This document shows positions 42,041 through 50,291 of a DNA stretch of 64,000 nucleotides, piece by piece. The position numbers were made by a program, and so were the translations under genes. This DNA is from an uncultured Acidobacteriia bacterium (GTDB lineage: Bacteria; Acidobacteriota; Terriglobia; Bryobacterales; Bryobacteraceae), in contig CAIVVT010000277.1 of the NCBI GenBank assembly GCA_903909435.1, positions 27,934-91,933 on the forward strand. Direction: 5' to 3'. A model generated the notes under the pieces. That model did not search any database and was not told where the DNA came from. It saw nothing but the letters and a program-made list of their open reading frames with translations. Every line of letters starts with the position of its first letter. The stretch's first letter is position 1.

Positions 42041-44368
42041 TCATTCGACGACAAACGCAGCGCTGCGCTCGGCCGAGTTGGCACCCTGCTCCACCAGCAC
42101 TTTCACCATGTACTGCCCGGGTTCAAAGCGGGCCGCCAAGAACACCGGGATCGCGCGGGCGGTCTCGTTCCAAGTCAGTGGTGGAACCGCGTCGGCGATC
42201 AGTTTGCCATCGAGATAGAACTGCACTGTGAGGTTCGGCTTCACGCTCAGGTCCACTTTGCCGTCGCTGGTCGAGGCGGGATACAGCACGAAGTAGAACG
42301 ACGTATCCGAGTCATGCTTCGCCGAACCCACCAGCGCGGGCACCACCTTGCCGCCGCGATATTCCAGCGGATTCAGCGGGTCGCGATCCGTGACGGACCG
42401 CTCGACGCGCCGGACGCGCGAGATGCTGCTGAGCGTCAAGGCCTCGGGTTGCGGCACCTCGAACGCGGCGCGCTTCACCCCCGACTTGCCGCCTTCGGTG
42501 TCGAGCACGGCGCTCTCCAGGGTGTAGAGTCCTGGCGGCAGTTCCACCCACTGCGTGTAAATCAGATCGCCCTGGCGCAGCTTTTCGGCCTGCTCGGCGG
42601 GCAGTTCGAGATTGAGGTCGCGGCTCACTTTGCCCACGATCTGGCCCTTTTGATCTTTCATCAGACCCAGCACGGAGGCGTGCAGCCGCACGGTTTTCTG
42701 CTCCACATCCGCGACGAGGGTCAGGCCGCTCTGCGGTACTTGAAACGTCGCGACGCAGAGCACGCGCTTGCCCACGGGACCAAAGTCGAGCAGGCCCGCG
42801 CTATAGGGCACTTCGCTGGGCGGCTTCGCGGCGTTGATGACCTTCATCGCGGCTTCTTCAAACGGCCGGATGGGTTCGCCGCCGTTGTCCGGCAGCGCGA
42901 AGTAGCCTTTGCGGGTTTGCAGTTTGAGACCCGAACGCTTCAGCCGCACCTCGATCTTGCGGAAGTGTCCGTCGATGTTGCCGGACGTGGGCGAGTACGC
43001 GAGTTCGTAGTGCGTGCGCACATCCTCCATCACGCGGCGCATGGGCTGTTCGAGCAGGTTCGTGTTAGCCACCAGGAAGCCGCCGGTGGATTCTGCCAGT
43101 TCGCGCATGCTCTGCTGGGTGTCGCCGTGCAGCGAAAGCAACAGGCTGTCGTCGATGTGCATGTCCGCAGACCCGCTGGCTCCTGCCACCGGCCCGAAGA
43201 CCGTGTTGGGGTTAATTGCGTCCGAACCGGGAGCTGAGTTGGTGTTGTGTCCGGTGGCGCCGGGATCGACATTAACGCTCGCGACACTGTCCGAGGGACC
43301 CGTTACGCGCGCACGATTGCGCAATTCAGACGTAGCCAAGCCGGTGCTGCTGTTGGTGGAGAGGCCGCGCACGTCGATCGCGTAAATGCTCACATTGGCG
43401 CCGTTCGCCACACCGATAAGCGATTGCAGCATTTCGGAGTGCTCGGGTGGGACGGGCAACCCTTCGCCCAGCAATATCACGGTCTTTCGTCCAGGCAGTG
43501 GAGCCTGCTTGCGTACGAAGGCGCTTAGCGCCTCGAGCGTTCGGATTCCTTCGTTATCCGACGAGATGAATCTCAGATCGGAAATCATCTTGGACTGAAT
43601 CAAAGCGGTTGTCCCGAGAGCGAGATCCGCCCCGCTGAGCGCCATCTGCGGTGTCTGTGCCGGATTGAACGAGGTGTAGACTGAAATGCCCGCCCCGCTG
43701 TGGGCAAGCACGGTCTCCAGTTGGTTCAGCACACTCTCATTGTCGGTCGCATACTGCGAATAAACTCCTTGCGCCGCTCGGTCGGCAGCCCGGGTAAGCG
43801 ACTCCAAGTCGTTGGTGTAGACCTGCAGTGCATTCAGCTTGTAGTCGAGGCTGTAAACCGCCCCCAGCGTGTTCGGCAAGAGCTGGTTCTTGAGGAACGC
43901 GACCACAGCCTCTCGTGCGAAGTCCCGACTGCGGGGACTCATTCGCGTGAAAACGATCGAAACCAAATTAGTCTCGCGCCGCGCGTTCAGCCGCGCGACA
44001 GGACCGCTTGCCGCCGCTTGTGAAAGCTTCGCGCGCTCATCCACTGCTGCCTGCTCGCCCCCGGTCACCAGTTGGAACGACTTCGGCGTCTGCTTCACGC
44101 CGTCCTCGTAGATGTCCACGTCGCCGGCTTTGAGGTCGGTCACCAACCGTTCCCGCTTGTCCCGCACCACCAGGTCGAGCAGCACCTCGTGGGTCGTCAA
44201 ACGGATCGTCGTGCCGGATTGCGCCGAGGCGTCGGAGGCTGCCGGGTTAGCCGCTGGGGGCTGGGCGGCCTGTGCTGTGACTGCGAGTCCGGCCAGCAGT
44301 GGCGGGACGATGAGCAGGATCTTCGCGACGCCCCGTGTCAAACGCCCGTTGATCCAACGTGACTCCAT
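42041..44368 (-). CDS. VWA domain-containing protein, acidobacterial type (V3)
   Basis: A 775-residue exported protein. GAGGCGG lies shortly before the ATG at 44368, and a signal peptide follows (LLIVPPLLAGLAVTAQA). It contains the same start as V1/V2 (LDLVVRDKRERLVTDLKAGDVDIYEDG), the VWA core (NLVSIVFTRMSPRSRDFAREA; GRKTVILLGEGLPVPPEHSE), and C-terminal beta domains (LPPGLYTLESAVLDTEGG). The DxSxS metal motif is again absent. It is more distant from V1 and V2 than they are from each other and is not next to CRTAC1 or TPR genes. Upstream in-frame starts to 44503 add residues with no signal character. Confidence 0.85.
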   Translation of the reverse strand: MESRWINGRLTRGVAKILLIVPPLLAGLAVTAQAAQPPAANPAASDASAQSGTTIRLTTHEVLLDLVVRDKRERLVTDLKAGDVDIYEDGVKQTPKSFQLVTGGEQAAVDERAKLSQAAASGPVARLNARRETNLVSIVFTRMSPRSRDFAREAVVAFLKNQLLPNTLGAVYSLDYKLNALQVYTNDLESLTRAADRAAQGVYSQYATDNESVLNQLETVLAHSGAGISVYTSFNPAQTPQMALSGADLALGTTALIQSKMISDLRFISSDNEGIRTLEALSAFVRKQAPLPGRKTVILLGEGLPVPPEHSEMLQSLIGVANGANVSIYAIDVRGLSTNSSTGLATSELRNRARVTGPSDSVASVNVDPGATGHNTNSAPGSDAINPNTVFGPVAGASGSADMHIDDSLLLSLHGDTQQSMRELAESTGGFLVANTNLLEQPMRRVMEDVRTHYELAYSPTSGNIDGHFRKIEVRLKRSGLKLQTRKGYFALPDNGGEPIRPFEEAAMKVINAAKPPSEVPYSAGLLDFGPVGKRVLCVATFQVPQSGLTLVADVEQKTVRLHASVLGLMKDQKGQIVGKVSRDLNLELPAEQAEKLRQGDLIYTQWVELPPGLYTLESAVLDTEGGKSGVKRAAFEVPQPEALTLSSISRVRRVERSVTDRDPLNPLEYRGGKVVPALVGSAKHDSDTSFYFVLYPASTSDGKVDLSVKPNLTVQFYLDGKLIADAVPPLTWNETARAIPVFLAARFEPGQYMVKVLVEQGANSAERSAAFVVE

Positions 44369-44972
44369 CTCAGCCGCCTCCCTGGACACGTCACCGATGC
44401 CATGCCCATCTAAATCATAGGGGAACGCGACGGCCAAAGTGCGCCATGCTTTCAGTCCGTCTTGTTGATGCTCAAGTCCGTCGTGAGCGCGAGTGCCGAC
44501 CACCTATAGATCCGCTCACGGAGCGGCGCGAAAAGCAGCAGTATCACCTGGGCCTGGGACGGCATGGCCTTGGTCGTTTGACGATTATCGTGGTTGAGCG
44601 GCGCGGCTTCGCCGCGTTGGACCAGCAACCGAAACGGTCACGCTTGACGGTTCGTGCTATCGGCCCACTTAGAATCAATAACTTAGAAACACGAACGGTC
44701 AGACTTGACCTTTACTGTTCCTGGGGTGCGAGTCAATTCCCGGCAAGGCCGTTGGAACACAATCGCGCCGGATCGCTTCCGATAGCGCGCTCAGGTTTGC
44801 AGCACGCCGGATCTTTAACGGCGGATCTTTTGGGGACATTGCCGAATCAACGGCGCGCTCGCGCAGCGCTCTGCTACTCCTTGGTTGTGCGCACAACACG
44901 TAACTTCTCCCGGGTAGCCGGATCCCGGCACTCAGTGTTATCGAAGTTTCAATCACTCGATTCGAACACCTG
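44369..44972. other. Divergent intergenic region with repeats
   Basis: 604 bases between V3 (minus) and the ECF sigma gene (plus). It contains a short hairpin CGCGGC-TTC-GCCGCG near 44602-44616, a pair of near-identical 14-mers (44635-44648 and 44696-44709, both ending CTTGAC), and a tandem ACTTAGAA pair (44667-44674, 44681-44688). Long open frames here have no protein character. Likely regulatory DNA for the sigma operon. Confidence 0.5.
44635..44709. repeat. Paired direct repeats upstream of the ECF sigma gene
   Basis: CGGTCACGCTTGAC (44635-44648) and CGGTCAGACTTGAC (44696-44709) differ at two positions and are 61 bases apart; ACTTAGAA occurs at 44667 and again at 44681, 14 bases apart, between them. 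They lie about 260-340 bases before the sigma gene and could be binding sites. Confidence 0.45.
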
Positions 44973-45548
44973 ATGGCGCAACGTCGCTCTCAGTCTGTGA
45001 AGGCGTTAATGCTCAACTCCAACCGGCAGATTCGCATGGTGCTCCGGGCAAGAGCGGGAGATCGCGAATCGCTCGAACAACTCCTGTCGGGAATTCAACC
45101 GCGCCTGCTTGGATACATCACGGGGCTGGTTGGACGAACCGCAGCTGATGATGTTCTCCAAGACACCTTCATCCAGATCTGCCGCAACCTCAAGTGGCTG
45201 CGCGATCCGGAGGTATTCACGCCGTGGGCCTATCGCATCGCAAGCCGGGAGTGCTTCAGATCGCTAAAGCAGCACCGCCGCTTCCCCCCGGCGGACGAGT
45301 ACAGCGTCTCGATGGACGAAAAGACCCGGGTTTCGCAACCTGAACTGCGGCTGTATTGCACGCTACCGGAACTGCTGGAGCAGATCTCACTGGCTAGCCG
45401 GGCGGTGTTGACCCTGCACTACTCGATGGAACTCTCTATCCAGGAGGTCGCAGCCATCCTGGAGATCGACGTTGGAACGGCGAAGTCGCGGCTGGCCTAC
45501 GGTCTGTCGCGGCTTCGGCAGATCGTGAAAGGGAAGGAAAAACCATGA
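44973..45548 (+). CDS. ECF-type RNA polymerase sigma factor
   Basis: A 191-residue sigma-70 family protein containing region 2 (PRLLGYITGLVGRTAADDVLQDTFIQICRNLKWL, about 45-78) with the DDVLQDTF core, and region 4 (SRAVLTLHYSMELSIQEVAAILEIDVGTAKSRLAYGLSRL, about 145-184). It lacks regions 1.1 and 3, as usual for extracytoplasmic-function sigmas. The start at 44973 is the first ATG; an internal ATG at 45009 after GAAGGCG is also possible. Its last four bases overlap the start of the 94-residue membrane protein gene (ATGA), so the two are translationally coupled, as sigma/anti-sigma pairs usually are. Confidence 0.92.
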   Translation: MAQRRSQSVKALMLNSNRQIRMVLRARAGDRESLEQLLSGIQPRLLGYITGLVGRTAADDVLQDTFIQICRNLKWLRDPEVFTPWAYRIASRECFRSLKQHRRFPPADEYSVSMDEKTRVSQPELRLYCTLPELLEQISLASRAVLTLHYSMELSIQEVAAILEIDVGTAKSRLAYGLSRLRQIVKGKEKP

Positions 45549-45829
45549 CTAAAACGGAAACGGATGTACTTCGAGCGTCGCTGGACCGGGTGGACCGGGA
45601 ACGAAAACGTGCCAAGGGTCTCGTGTTTTGTCTGCTCGCCATGACTGTCGCGTTTTGGATAGCCATGATGCTGGCGAAGGACGACCACACGGGATTGCCT
45701 TTCGGATTGGCGGCAGTCATGGGCAGCGTTTATGTGGCTGCCATGATGGCCGCCAAGGCTTCGCATGACAACACTCTGGCAATTCTCAAGGCCATCGAAA
45801 TGCTCTCCAAGGATGGCGCCAGCGACTGA
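45545..45829 (+). CDS. Small membrane protein coupled to the ECF sigma factor
   Basis: A 94-residue protein starting inside the last codons of the sigma gene. A charged N-terminus (1-24, coiled-coil-like, RASLDRVDRERKRAK) is followed by two membrane helices (about 25-43, LVFCLLAMTVAFWIAMMLA, and 51-70) and a short cytoplasmic tail (HDNTLAILKAIEMLSKD). There is no zinc-binding ZAS motif (HxxxCxxC) of classical anti-sigmas. Its position suggests a modulator or membrane tether for the sigma factor, but that is inference from context only. I do not recognise the family by sequence. Confidence 0.75.
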   Translation: MTKTETDVLRASLDRVDRERKRAKGLVFCLLAMTVAFWIAMMLAKDDHTGLPFGLAAVMGSVYVAAMMAAKASHDNTLAILKAIEMLSKDGASD

Positions 45830-46051
45830 GGTGGTACCACTGACGCTTCGGACGTCAAGCTTGTCCACATCACGAATGGAATGGGGCCGGCGGACGGCAG
45901 TTTCGCTTGAAGGGTACCAGTCAATCAACCCAACTTAGACGCGATGGATGGGTACGAAAGTACTCATTGCCATCGGCGTGCATCCTCTACACTTCAACTG
46001 GACGAGGAAGGAAGTGGGCACTTTCCATCCCCGCTGAGTGAGGAGAAAATG

Positions 46052-46729
46052 ATGAGACGATTTTTCGTGATGCCGCTGTTCGTGTGTGCGGCAACAACAC
46101 TATTTGCGAGCACCGTCGCATACGACAATGGCGCGCCGAACCAACAAAACGGCAATGAGATGACGAACTGGATTCAGTCCAACGACTTCACGCTGGCACA
46201 GAATACGACGATTGGCGGAGTCAACTTCTGGACGATAGAATCCGGAACCAGCGCCTATTCCGGTTCTATTTATTACGGGATTTACGCCGACAACGGCGGT
46301 CAGCCCAACCTAAGCGCGCCAGTGGTTGAGGGGTTCCTCCAGGGAACAAACGTCGTGCGAAGTTTGACCGGCGTAACCGTACTGGACTCATACAACGAAT
46401 ACGCGTACAGCTTCAATATCCAGCCGTTTGTTGCTCTCGCGGGCGAAACCTACTGGCTCGGGCTTCACAACGGCGACCTATCCAATGCAGCCCGCGTCAA
46501 TATGTATTGGGAGAGCAGCAACGCGAATGGCACATTGGGTGGACAGGAAGATCTGCTGCCATCAGCGGGCGATGGATGGTTCAATAACCAGTACGAACAT
46601 GCGTTCCAACTTGCCGGTGTCAGCGGCGTACCGGAACCCGCGACCTTCGCCCTGTTTGGCGTAGGACTCACTGCGATTGGCTTGTGGCGCCGGCGGAAGG
46701 CCCTGGTCCCGGATCGCAACCGGGTCTAA
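46052..46729 (+). CDS. PEP-CTERM sorting-domain protein
   Basis: A 225-residue exported protein. AGGAG at 46041-46045 gives a 6-base spacing to the ATG at 46052 and only 3 to the adjacent ATG at 46049, so I prefer 46052. A signal peptide (1-20, ending TTLFAS) leads into a beta-rich domain with Asn/Tyr-rich strands (YDNGAPNQQNG ... FWTIESGTSAYSGSIYYGIYAD). The C-terminus is VPEP, a hydrophobic helix and WRRRK, the tripartite signal recognised by exosortase (EpsH). The protein should be cut and delivered to the cell surface or exopolysaccharide. No exosortase gene lies in the window. Confidence 0.88.
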   Translation: MRRFFVMPLFVCAATTLFASTVAYDNGAPNQQNGNEMTNWIQSNDFTLAQNTTIGGVNFWTIESGTSAYSGSIYYGIYADNGGQPNLSAPVVEGFLQGTNVVRSLTGVTVLDSYNEYAYSFNIQPFVALAGETYWLGLHNGDLSNAARVNMYWESSNANGTLGGQEDLLPSAGDGWFNNQYEHAFQLAGVSGVPEPATFALFGVGLTAIGLWRRRKALVPDRNRV

Positions 46730-46754
46730 ACCCGAACCTCAATTCGCAGAGTGG

Positions 46755-46783
46755 CGCGCCGGAGTTCTTTGAGCTCCGGCGCG
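46755..46783. terminator. Bidirectional hairpin terminator
   Basis: Perfect 10-bp arms CGCGCCGGAG (46755-46764) and CTCCGGCGCG (46774-46783) with a 9-base loop, between the convergent PEP-CTERM and Fpg/Nei genes. T-runs are weak on both sides. Confidence 0.6.
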
Positions 46784-46812
46784 TTCCGTCTGATGGCCGG
46801 CTGAGTCACCCC

Positions 46813-47727
46813 TCATCGGCGTTTGAGGTTCTCGAGTTCCTCCGGCGTGCGCGGCCAATCTTCCCGCAGCAGCCGCGACAAAGCGCGGTCGGCCAGGAGT
46901 TTCCCGCAGGTCTGGCAGTGCGGACAATAGTCCGTTTCGTTGGCGGCGTGGCGGATGCGCTGGACCTTCGAACCGCAACGCGGACAAGGTTTGCCGTAGC
47001 GCCCGTGCACGGCCATCTCCTCACGGAATGCGGTGACTTCCTCCGGGAACGCGCCGGCCTCCGCCCGCAATCTGACGATCCACTCCGCAAGGACATGCTG
47101 CGTAGCCGCATGCAGCCTCGCGATTTCCTCGGGCTTGAGCTTCGATGTCAGTGTGACTGGAGATAGGCAGGCAGAATGCAGAATCTCATCAGAATACGCG
47201 TTGCCGATCCCACTGAAGAGCCTTGGATCCGTGAGAGCGCGTTTAAGCGTGTGGTTCTCGGAAACCAAGGCTGCCGCGAATGCCTCTGGGCTTGAGTTCA
47301 TTACATCCAGTCCGCCGGCGTCGAGTAGCGCAAGACCAGAATCACCCGAGACCACGTGCAGCGAAGCGCGCCGACGCGAGCCGGCTTCGGTGAGCGTCAA
47401 CGTCCCGGTGTCGAAGCTGAAACTCGCCAGCAGGTTCTTCGCACCAGCGCCGGGCTTCGCCGCGCTTTTTGCGGAGGTCCCTCGCCAGTGCAGCCGCCCC
47501 GCGATCATCAGGTGCAGCACCAGCCAGAGACCGCCTTCGAGTCCGATGGCGATGCGCTTCCCAACGCGCCGAATGAGTTGCACTTGCAGGCCGAACGTTG
47601 ATTCCAAACTCGGCGTCACGGAGCGTAGCAGGAACGGACCGCGCACCTCGACGCGCAGCAGGTGAGCGCCGACGATACGACTCTCCAGGGCCTCGACGTA
47701 GATCGTGATATCGGGAAGTTCCGGCAT
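46813..47727 (-). CDS. Fpg/Nei family DNA glycosylase
   Basis: A 304-residue base-excision repair enzyme that removes oxidised bases and cuts the abasic site. Pro2 and Glu3 at the processed N-terminus (MPELPDI) are the nucleophile and catalytic acid, and Lys57 (VGKRIAI) matches the conserved DNA-phosphate contact. The H2TH segment LTDPRLFSGIGNAYSDEILH is clear, and a zinc finger uses Cys248, Cys251, Cys268 and Cys271. The residue five before Cys268 is Asn, where classical Fpg has the lesion-contacting Arg, so substrate choice may differ from MutM (8-oxoG). Annotated here as Fpg/Nei rather than mutM for that reason. The gene stands alone between a terminator and the PPK2 pair. Confidence 0.92.
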   Translation of the reverse strand: MPELPDITIYVEALESRIVGAHLLRVEVRGPFLLRSVTPSLESTFGLQVQLIRRVGKRIAIGLEGGLWLVLHLMIAGRLHWRGTSAKSAAKPGAGAKNLLASFSFDTGTLTLTEAGSRRRASLHVVSGDSGLALLDAGGLDVMNSSPEAFAAALVSENHTLKRALTDPRLFSGIGNAYSDEILHSACLSPVTLTSKLKPEEIARLHAATQHVLAEWIVRLRAEAGAFPEEVTAFREEMAVHGRYGKPCPRCGSKVQRIRHAANETDYCPHCQTCGKLLADRALSRLLREDWPRTPEELENLKRR

Positions 47728-47781
47728 CGCACTAGTAGTCCGGCTTGAGACAAGGTCCCTGAGCGACTTCTGCGCAGACGA

Positions 47782-48606
47782 TCAGTCCTTGCTGGTCTTC
47801 TTTACCTGCGGTGTCTTCGTCTTCTTGACCGGCTTCTCGGCGGACTTGCTGACCTTTTTCGCCTTGCGCTGCAGGTCCTTCAACGGGTCCGCCGGCTGGT
47901 AGCCGAGGCCTTCTGAAAGCACTTCGACCAGGCGGCTGAGCACCTTTACCCGCGACCAGTACTTGTCATTGCCTTCCACGAGGCACCACGGGACCGTGCG
48001 CGTGCTGGTACGAACCAGCATCTCCTCAACTGCCGCCTCATACAGCCCCCACTTATCGCGGTTGCGCCAATCCTCGTCGGTCAGCTTCCACTCCTTGTAA
48101 CCAATCTTCTGGCGCTCTTCGAAGCGGCGCAGTTGTTCCTCCCGCGACATGTGGATCCAGAATTTGGCGACGATTGCCCCAAAGTCCCGGAGTTGACGCT
48201 CGAAGGAATTGATCTCTTTGTACGCGCGCTTCCATTCCGCTTCCCTGGCAAAGCCCTCGACCCGCTCGACGAGGACGCGGCCGTACCAGGAACGGTCGAA
48301 TATCGCGATCTGGCCGCGCTCGGGCAGACGGCGCCAGAAGCGGTAAAGATAGTGCCGCGTCTTGTCTTCACCCTGCGGCGCGCTGATCGGGTAGACCACG
48401 TAGCCGCGCGGGTCCAGCTTTTCCGTGATGCGCTTGATCGCCCCGCCCTTCCCTGCGGCGTCCCAGCCTTCGAACACGAGTACCACGGGGCGCTTGCGCT
48501 GGTAGACCTGATAGCCCAAGTCGCGCAGTTGAATCTGGCGGCGCGTCATCTCCCGCACATAGGAGTCACGGTCCAACGAGAGCGAAAGTTCGACGGTTTC
48601 AAGCAT
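47782..48606 (-). CDS. Polyphosphate kinase 2 family protein (second of a tandem pair)
   Basis: A 274-residue PPK2, which transfers phosphate between polyphosphate and nucleotides. The P-loop-like FEGWDAAGKGG (45-55) and the FDRSWYGRVL motif (about 103-112) are intact, with the lid region WRRLPERGQ between them. Residues about 240-274 form a Lys-rich tail (KKVSKSAEKPVKKTKTP) missing from its neighbour, which may bind polyphosphate or nucleic acid. The ATG at 48606 overlaps the stop codon of the upstream PPK2 by one base (TAATG), so translation is coupled. Whether it makes ADP/GDP or AMP products cannot be told from sequence alone. Confidence 0.92.
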   Translation of the reverse strand: MLETVELSLSLDRDSYVREMTRRQIQLRDLGYQVYQRKRPVVLVFEGWDAAGKGGAIKRITEKLDPRGYVVYPISAPQGEDKTRHYLYRFWRRLPERGQIAIFDRSWYGRVLVERVEGFAREAEWKRAYKEINSFERQLRDFGAIVAKFWIHMSREEQLRRFEERQKIGYKEWKLTDEDWRNRDKWGLYEAAVEEMLVRTSTRTVPWCLVEGNDKYWSRVKVLSRLVEVLSEGLGYQPADPLKDLQRKAKKVSKSAEKPVKKTKTPQVKKTSKD

Positions 48607-49406
48607 TAGAGCCCACCTCCGGCAAGCGCTTCCATGGCCTCACGCAGATCGGCGTCCTTCACGCTGTCCTCCGCATACTCGGTGGGTGGGGGCGCCTTAG
48701 CGCCAAGCCGCTTCTCCATGGCGCCAATCAGCGTGTCCATCACCTTCCGGCGGGCATGCCATTTCGAGGTCGCCTCAACAATGGTCCACGGGGCGAATTC
48801 GGATTCGGTCCGCTCCAGCATCTCCTCAATGGCCACCACGTACTCGTCGTATTGCTTGTGCCGTGCCCAATCGTCTTCAGACACCCGCCACGATTCCAGG
48901 GGATCGGCCTCGATGGACCGGAAACGCCTCTTCTGCTCCTTCTTGCTGATATGCAGGAAGAACTTGAGGATGGTGGTTCCATCGTCGGTCAGCATGCGCT
49001 CGAACTCGACGATGTCCCGGAATGCGTCCTGCCAGACGGTCGCGGAGACGGTACCCTCCACGCGCTCACCGAGCACACGGCCGTACCAACTACGGTCGAA
49101 AATCACCATCTCGCCGCGGTTTGGCACCTTCAGCCAGAAGCGCCACAACCAGGGACGCTGCTGCTCGTAGGTCCGAGGAGGAACGATCGGATAGAGCTTG
49201 AAGCCACGGGCATCCAGACGCTGCGTGATAGTGGCGATGGTGGTGCCCTTCCCCGCAGCATCCCAGCCTTCGAAGACGACGATAGTGGAGGCTCCTTCGT
49301 CCCAACAGGCCTTCTCCAAGTCGTACAGCCTGCGCTGCAACCCGGGCAGGGTGCGCTTGTAATCCTCGCGGGAGAGGGTGACTCCCAGATTGATGTTCTC
49401 GAGCAT
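48606..49406 (-). CDS. Polyphosphate kinase 2 family protein (first of a tandem pair)
   Basis: A 266-residue PPK2 paralogue with the same landmarks at the same positions: FEGWDAAGKGT (45-55), then PNRGEMVIFDRSWYGRVLGERVEG, and the ISKKEQKRRF segment after the lid. It lacks the Lys-rich tail of its partner and ends AMEALAGGGL. The ATG is at 49406. The two gene products could form a hetero-oligomer, since PPK2 enzymes are tetrameric (inference). The gene is divergent from deoC across 150 bases, where GTGATATAGT near 49499-49508 is a possible plus-strand -10 region. Confidence 0.92.
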   Translation of the reverse strand: MLENINLGVTLSREDYKRTLPGLQRRLYDLEKACWDEGASTIVVFEGWDAAGKGTTIATITQRLDARGFKLYPIVPPRTYEQQRPWLWRFWLKVPNRGEMVIFDRSWYGRVLGERVEGTVSATVWQDAFRDIVEFERMLTDDGTTILKFFLHISKKEQKRRFRSIEADPLESWRVSEDDWARHKQYDEYVVAIEEMLERTESEFAPWTIVEATSKWHARRKVMDTLIGAMEKRLGAKAPPPTEYAEDSVKDADLREAMEALAGGGL

Positions 49407-49556
49407 CGGGGCCGGTGGCGTTCTCCTCTTGAGATCATGTCACGTCCGCAGAGCATGGGGGTATAACCACGGCTTGCCGGGAGCGTCGCGCGGCCTGGTA
49501 GTGATATAGTGGCTAAGCCACCGGCTAACCTTGATTCGCAGGAGAGAACGACGACC

Positions 49557-50291
49557 ATGGCCCTTGACTACACTTATCCGGACATCGCCAAGATGATCGA
49601 CCATTCACTGCTCAACCCATCGCTGACAGTCTCCGAATTGGAAGCGGGATGCGCAGTCGCGCGGCTTTACGACACGGCCAGCGTCTGCATTCTCCCTTAC
49701 TACGCCGCACGATGCACGGAGTTGCTGGCAGGAAGCGATGTGCATTCAAGCACCACCATCGGATTCCCGCATGGCGGCCACACCACCGCCATCAAGGTTG
49801 CGGAAGCAACGCAGGCATTGAAAGATGGCGCAACCGAGTTGGACATGGTGATCAACATCAGCCAGGCCCGCAGCGGCAACTGGGACTACGTGGGCGCGGA
49901 GATTCGCGAGCTTACAGCCTTGGCTCACGCCGGCGGCGCGAAGATCAAGGTCATCTTCGAGAACGCGTATCACGACGACGCGGCGAAGATCCGCCTGTGT
50001 GAAATCTGCGGCGAAATCGGCGTGGATTGGGTCAAGACTTCGACCGGCTACGCCGCTACCGGCGCGACAATGGATGACCTGAAACTGATGCGTGCACATT
50101 CGCCCGCGAGGGTTCAGGTGAAGGCTGCCGGAGGCATTCGCGATCTGGATGCGCTGCTTGCAGTGAGAGCCATCGGCGTGACCCGCGCCGGTGCGACTCG
50201 CACCATTACGATGATGGAGGACGGCCGCAAGCGGCTCGGCCTGGAGCCTTTGACGCGAGAGCCCAGCCAGTCTGCACCCTCTGGATACTGA
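49557..50291 (+). CDS. deoC: Deoxyribose-phosphate aldolase
   Basis: A 244-residue class I aldolase that cleaves 2-deoxyribose-5-phosphate to acetaldehyde and glyceraldehyde-3-phosphate in deoxynucleoside catabolism. Key residues are present: Asp96 in ELDMVIN, the Schiff-base Lys160 in WVKTSTGY, and Lys189 in VKAAGGIRD, within a TIM barrel of family length. AGGAG about 11 bases before the ATG at 49557 supports the start; a start at 49509 would add 16 residues. The last base of its TGA is the first base of the gntR ATG (TGATG), so a repressor is coupled directly behind it and probably controls this operon. Confidence 0.94.
   Translation: MALDYTYPDIAKMIDHSLLNPSLTVSELEAGCAVARLYDTASVCILPYYAARCTELLAGSDVHSSTTIGFPHGGHTTAIKVAEATQALKDGATELDMVINISQARSGNWDYVGAEIRELTALAHAGGAKIKVIFENAYHDDAAKIRLCEICGEIGVDWVKTSTGYAATGATMDDLKLMRAHSPARVQVKAAGGIRDLDALLAVRAIGVTRAGATRTITMMEDGRKRLGLEPLTREPSQSAPSGY

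Noticed and set aside
41906..43237. 443-codon open frame on the plus strand
   Set aside because: Antisense to V3 over nearly all its length, with Arg/His-rich low-complexity translation. A shadow of the real gene.
44359..44973. 204-codon open frame before the sigma gene
   Set aside because: Arg/Leu-rich translation without domain features; it covers the repeat-bearing intergenic region and ends at the sigma start.
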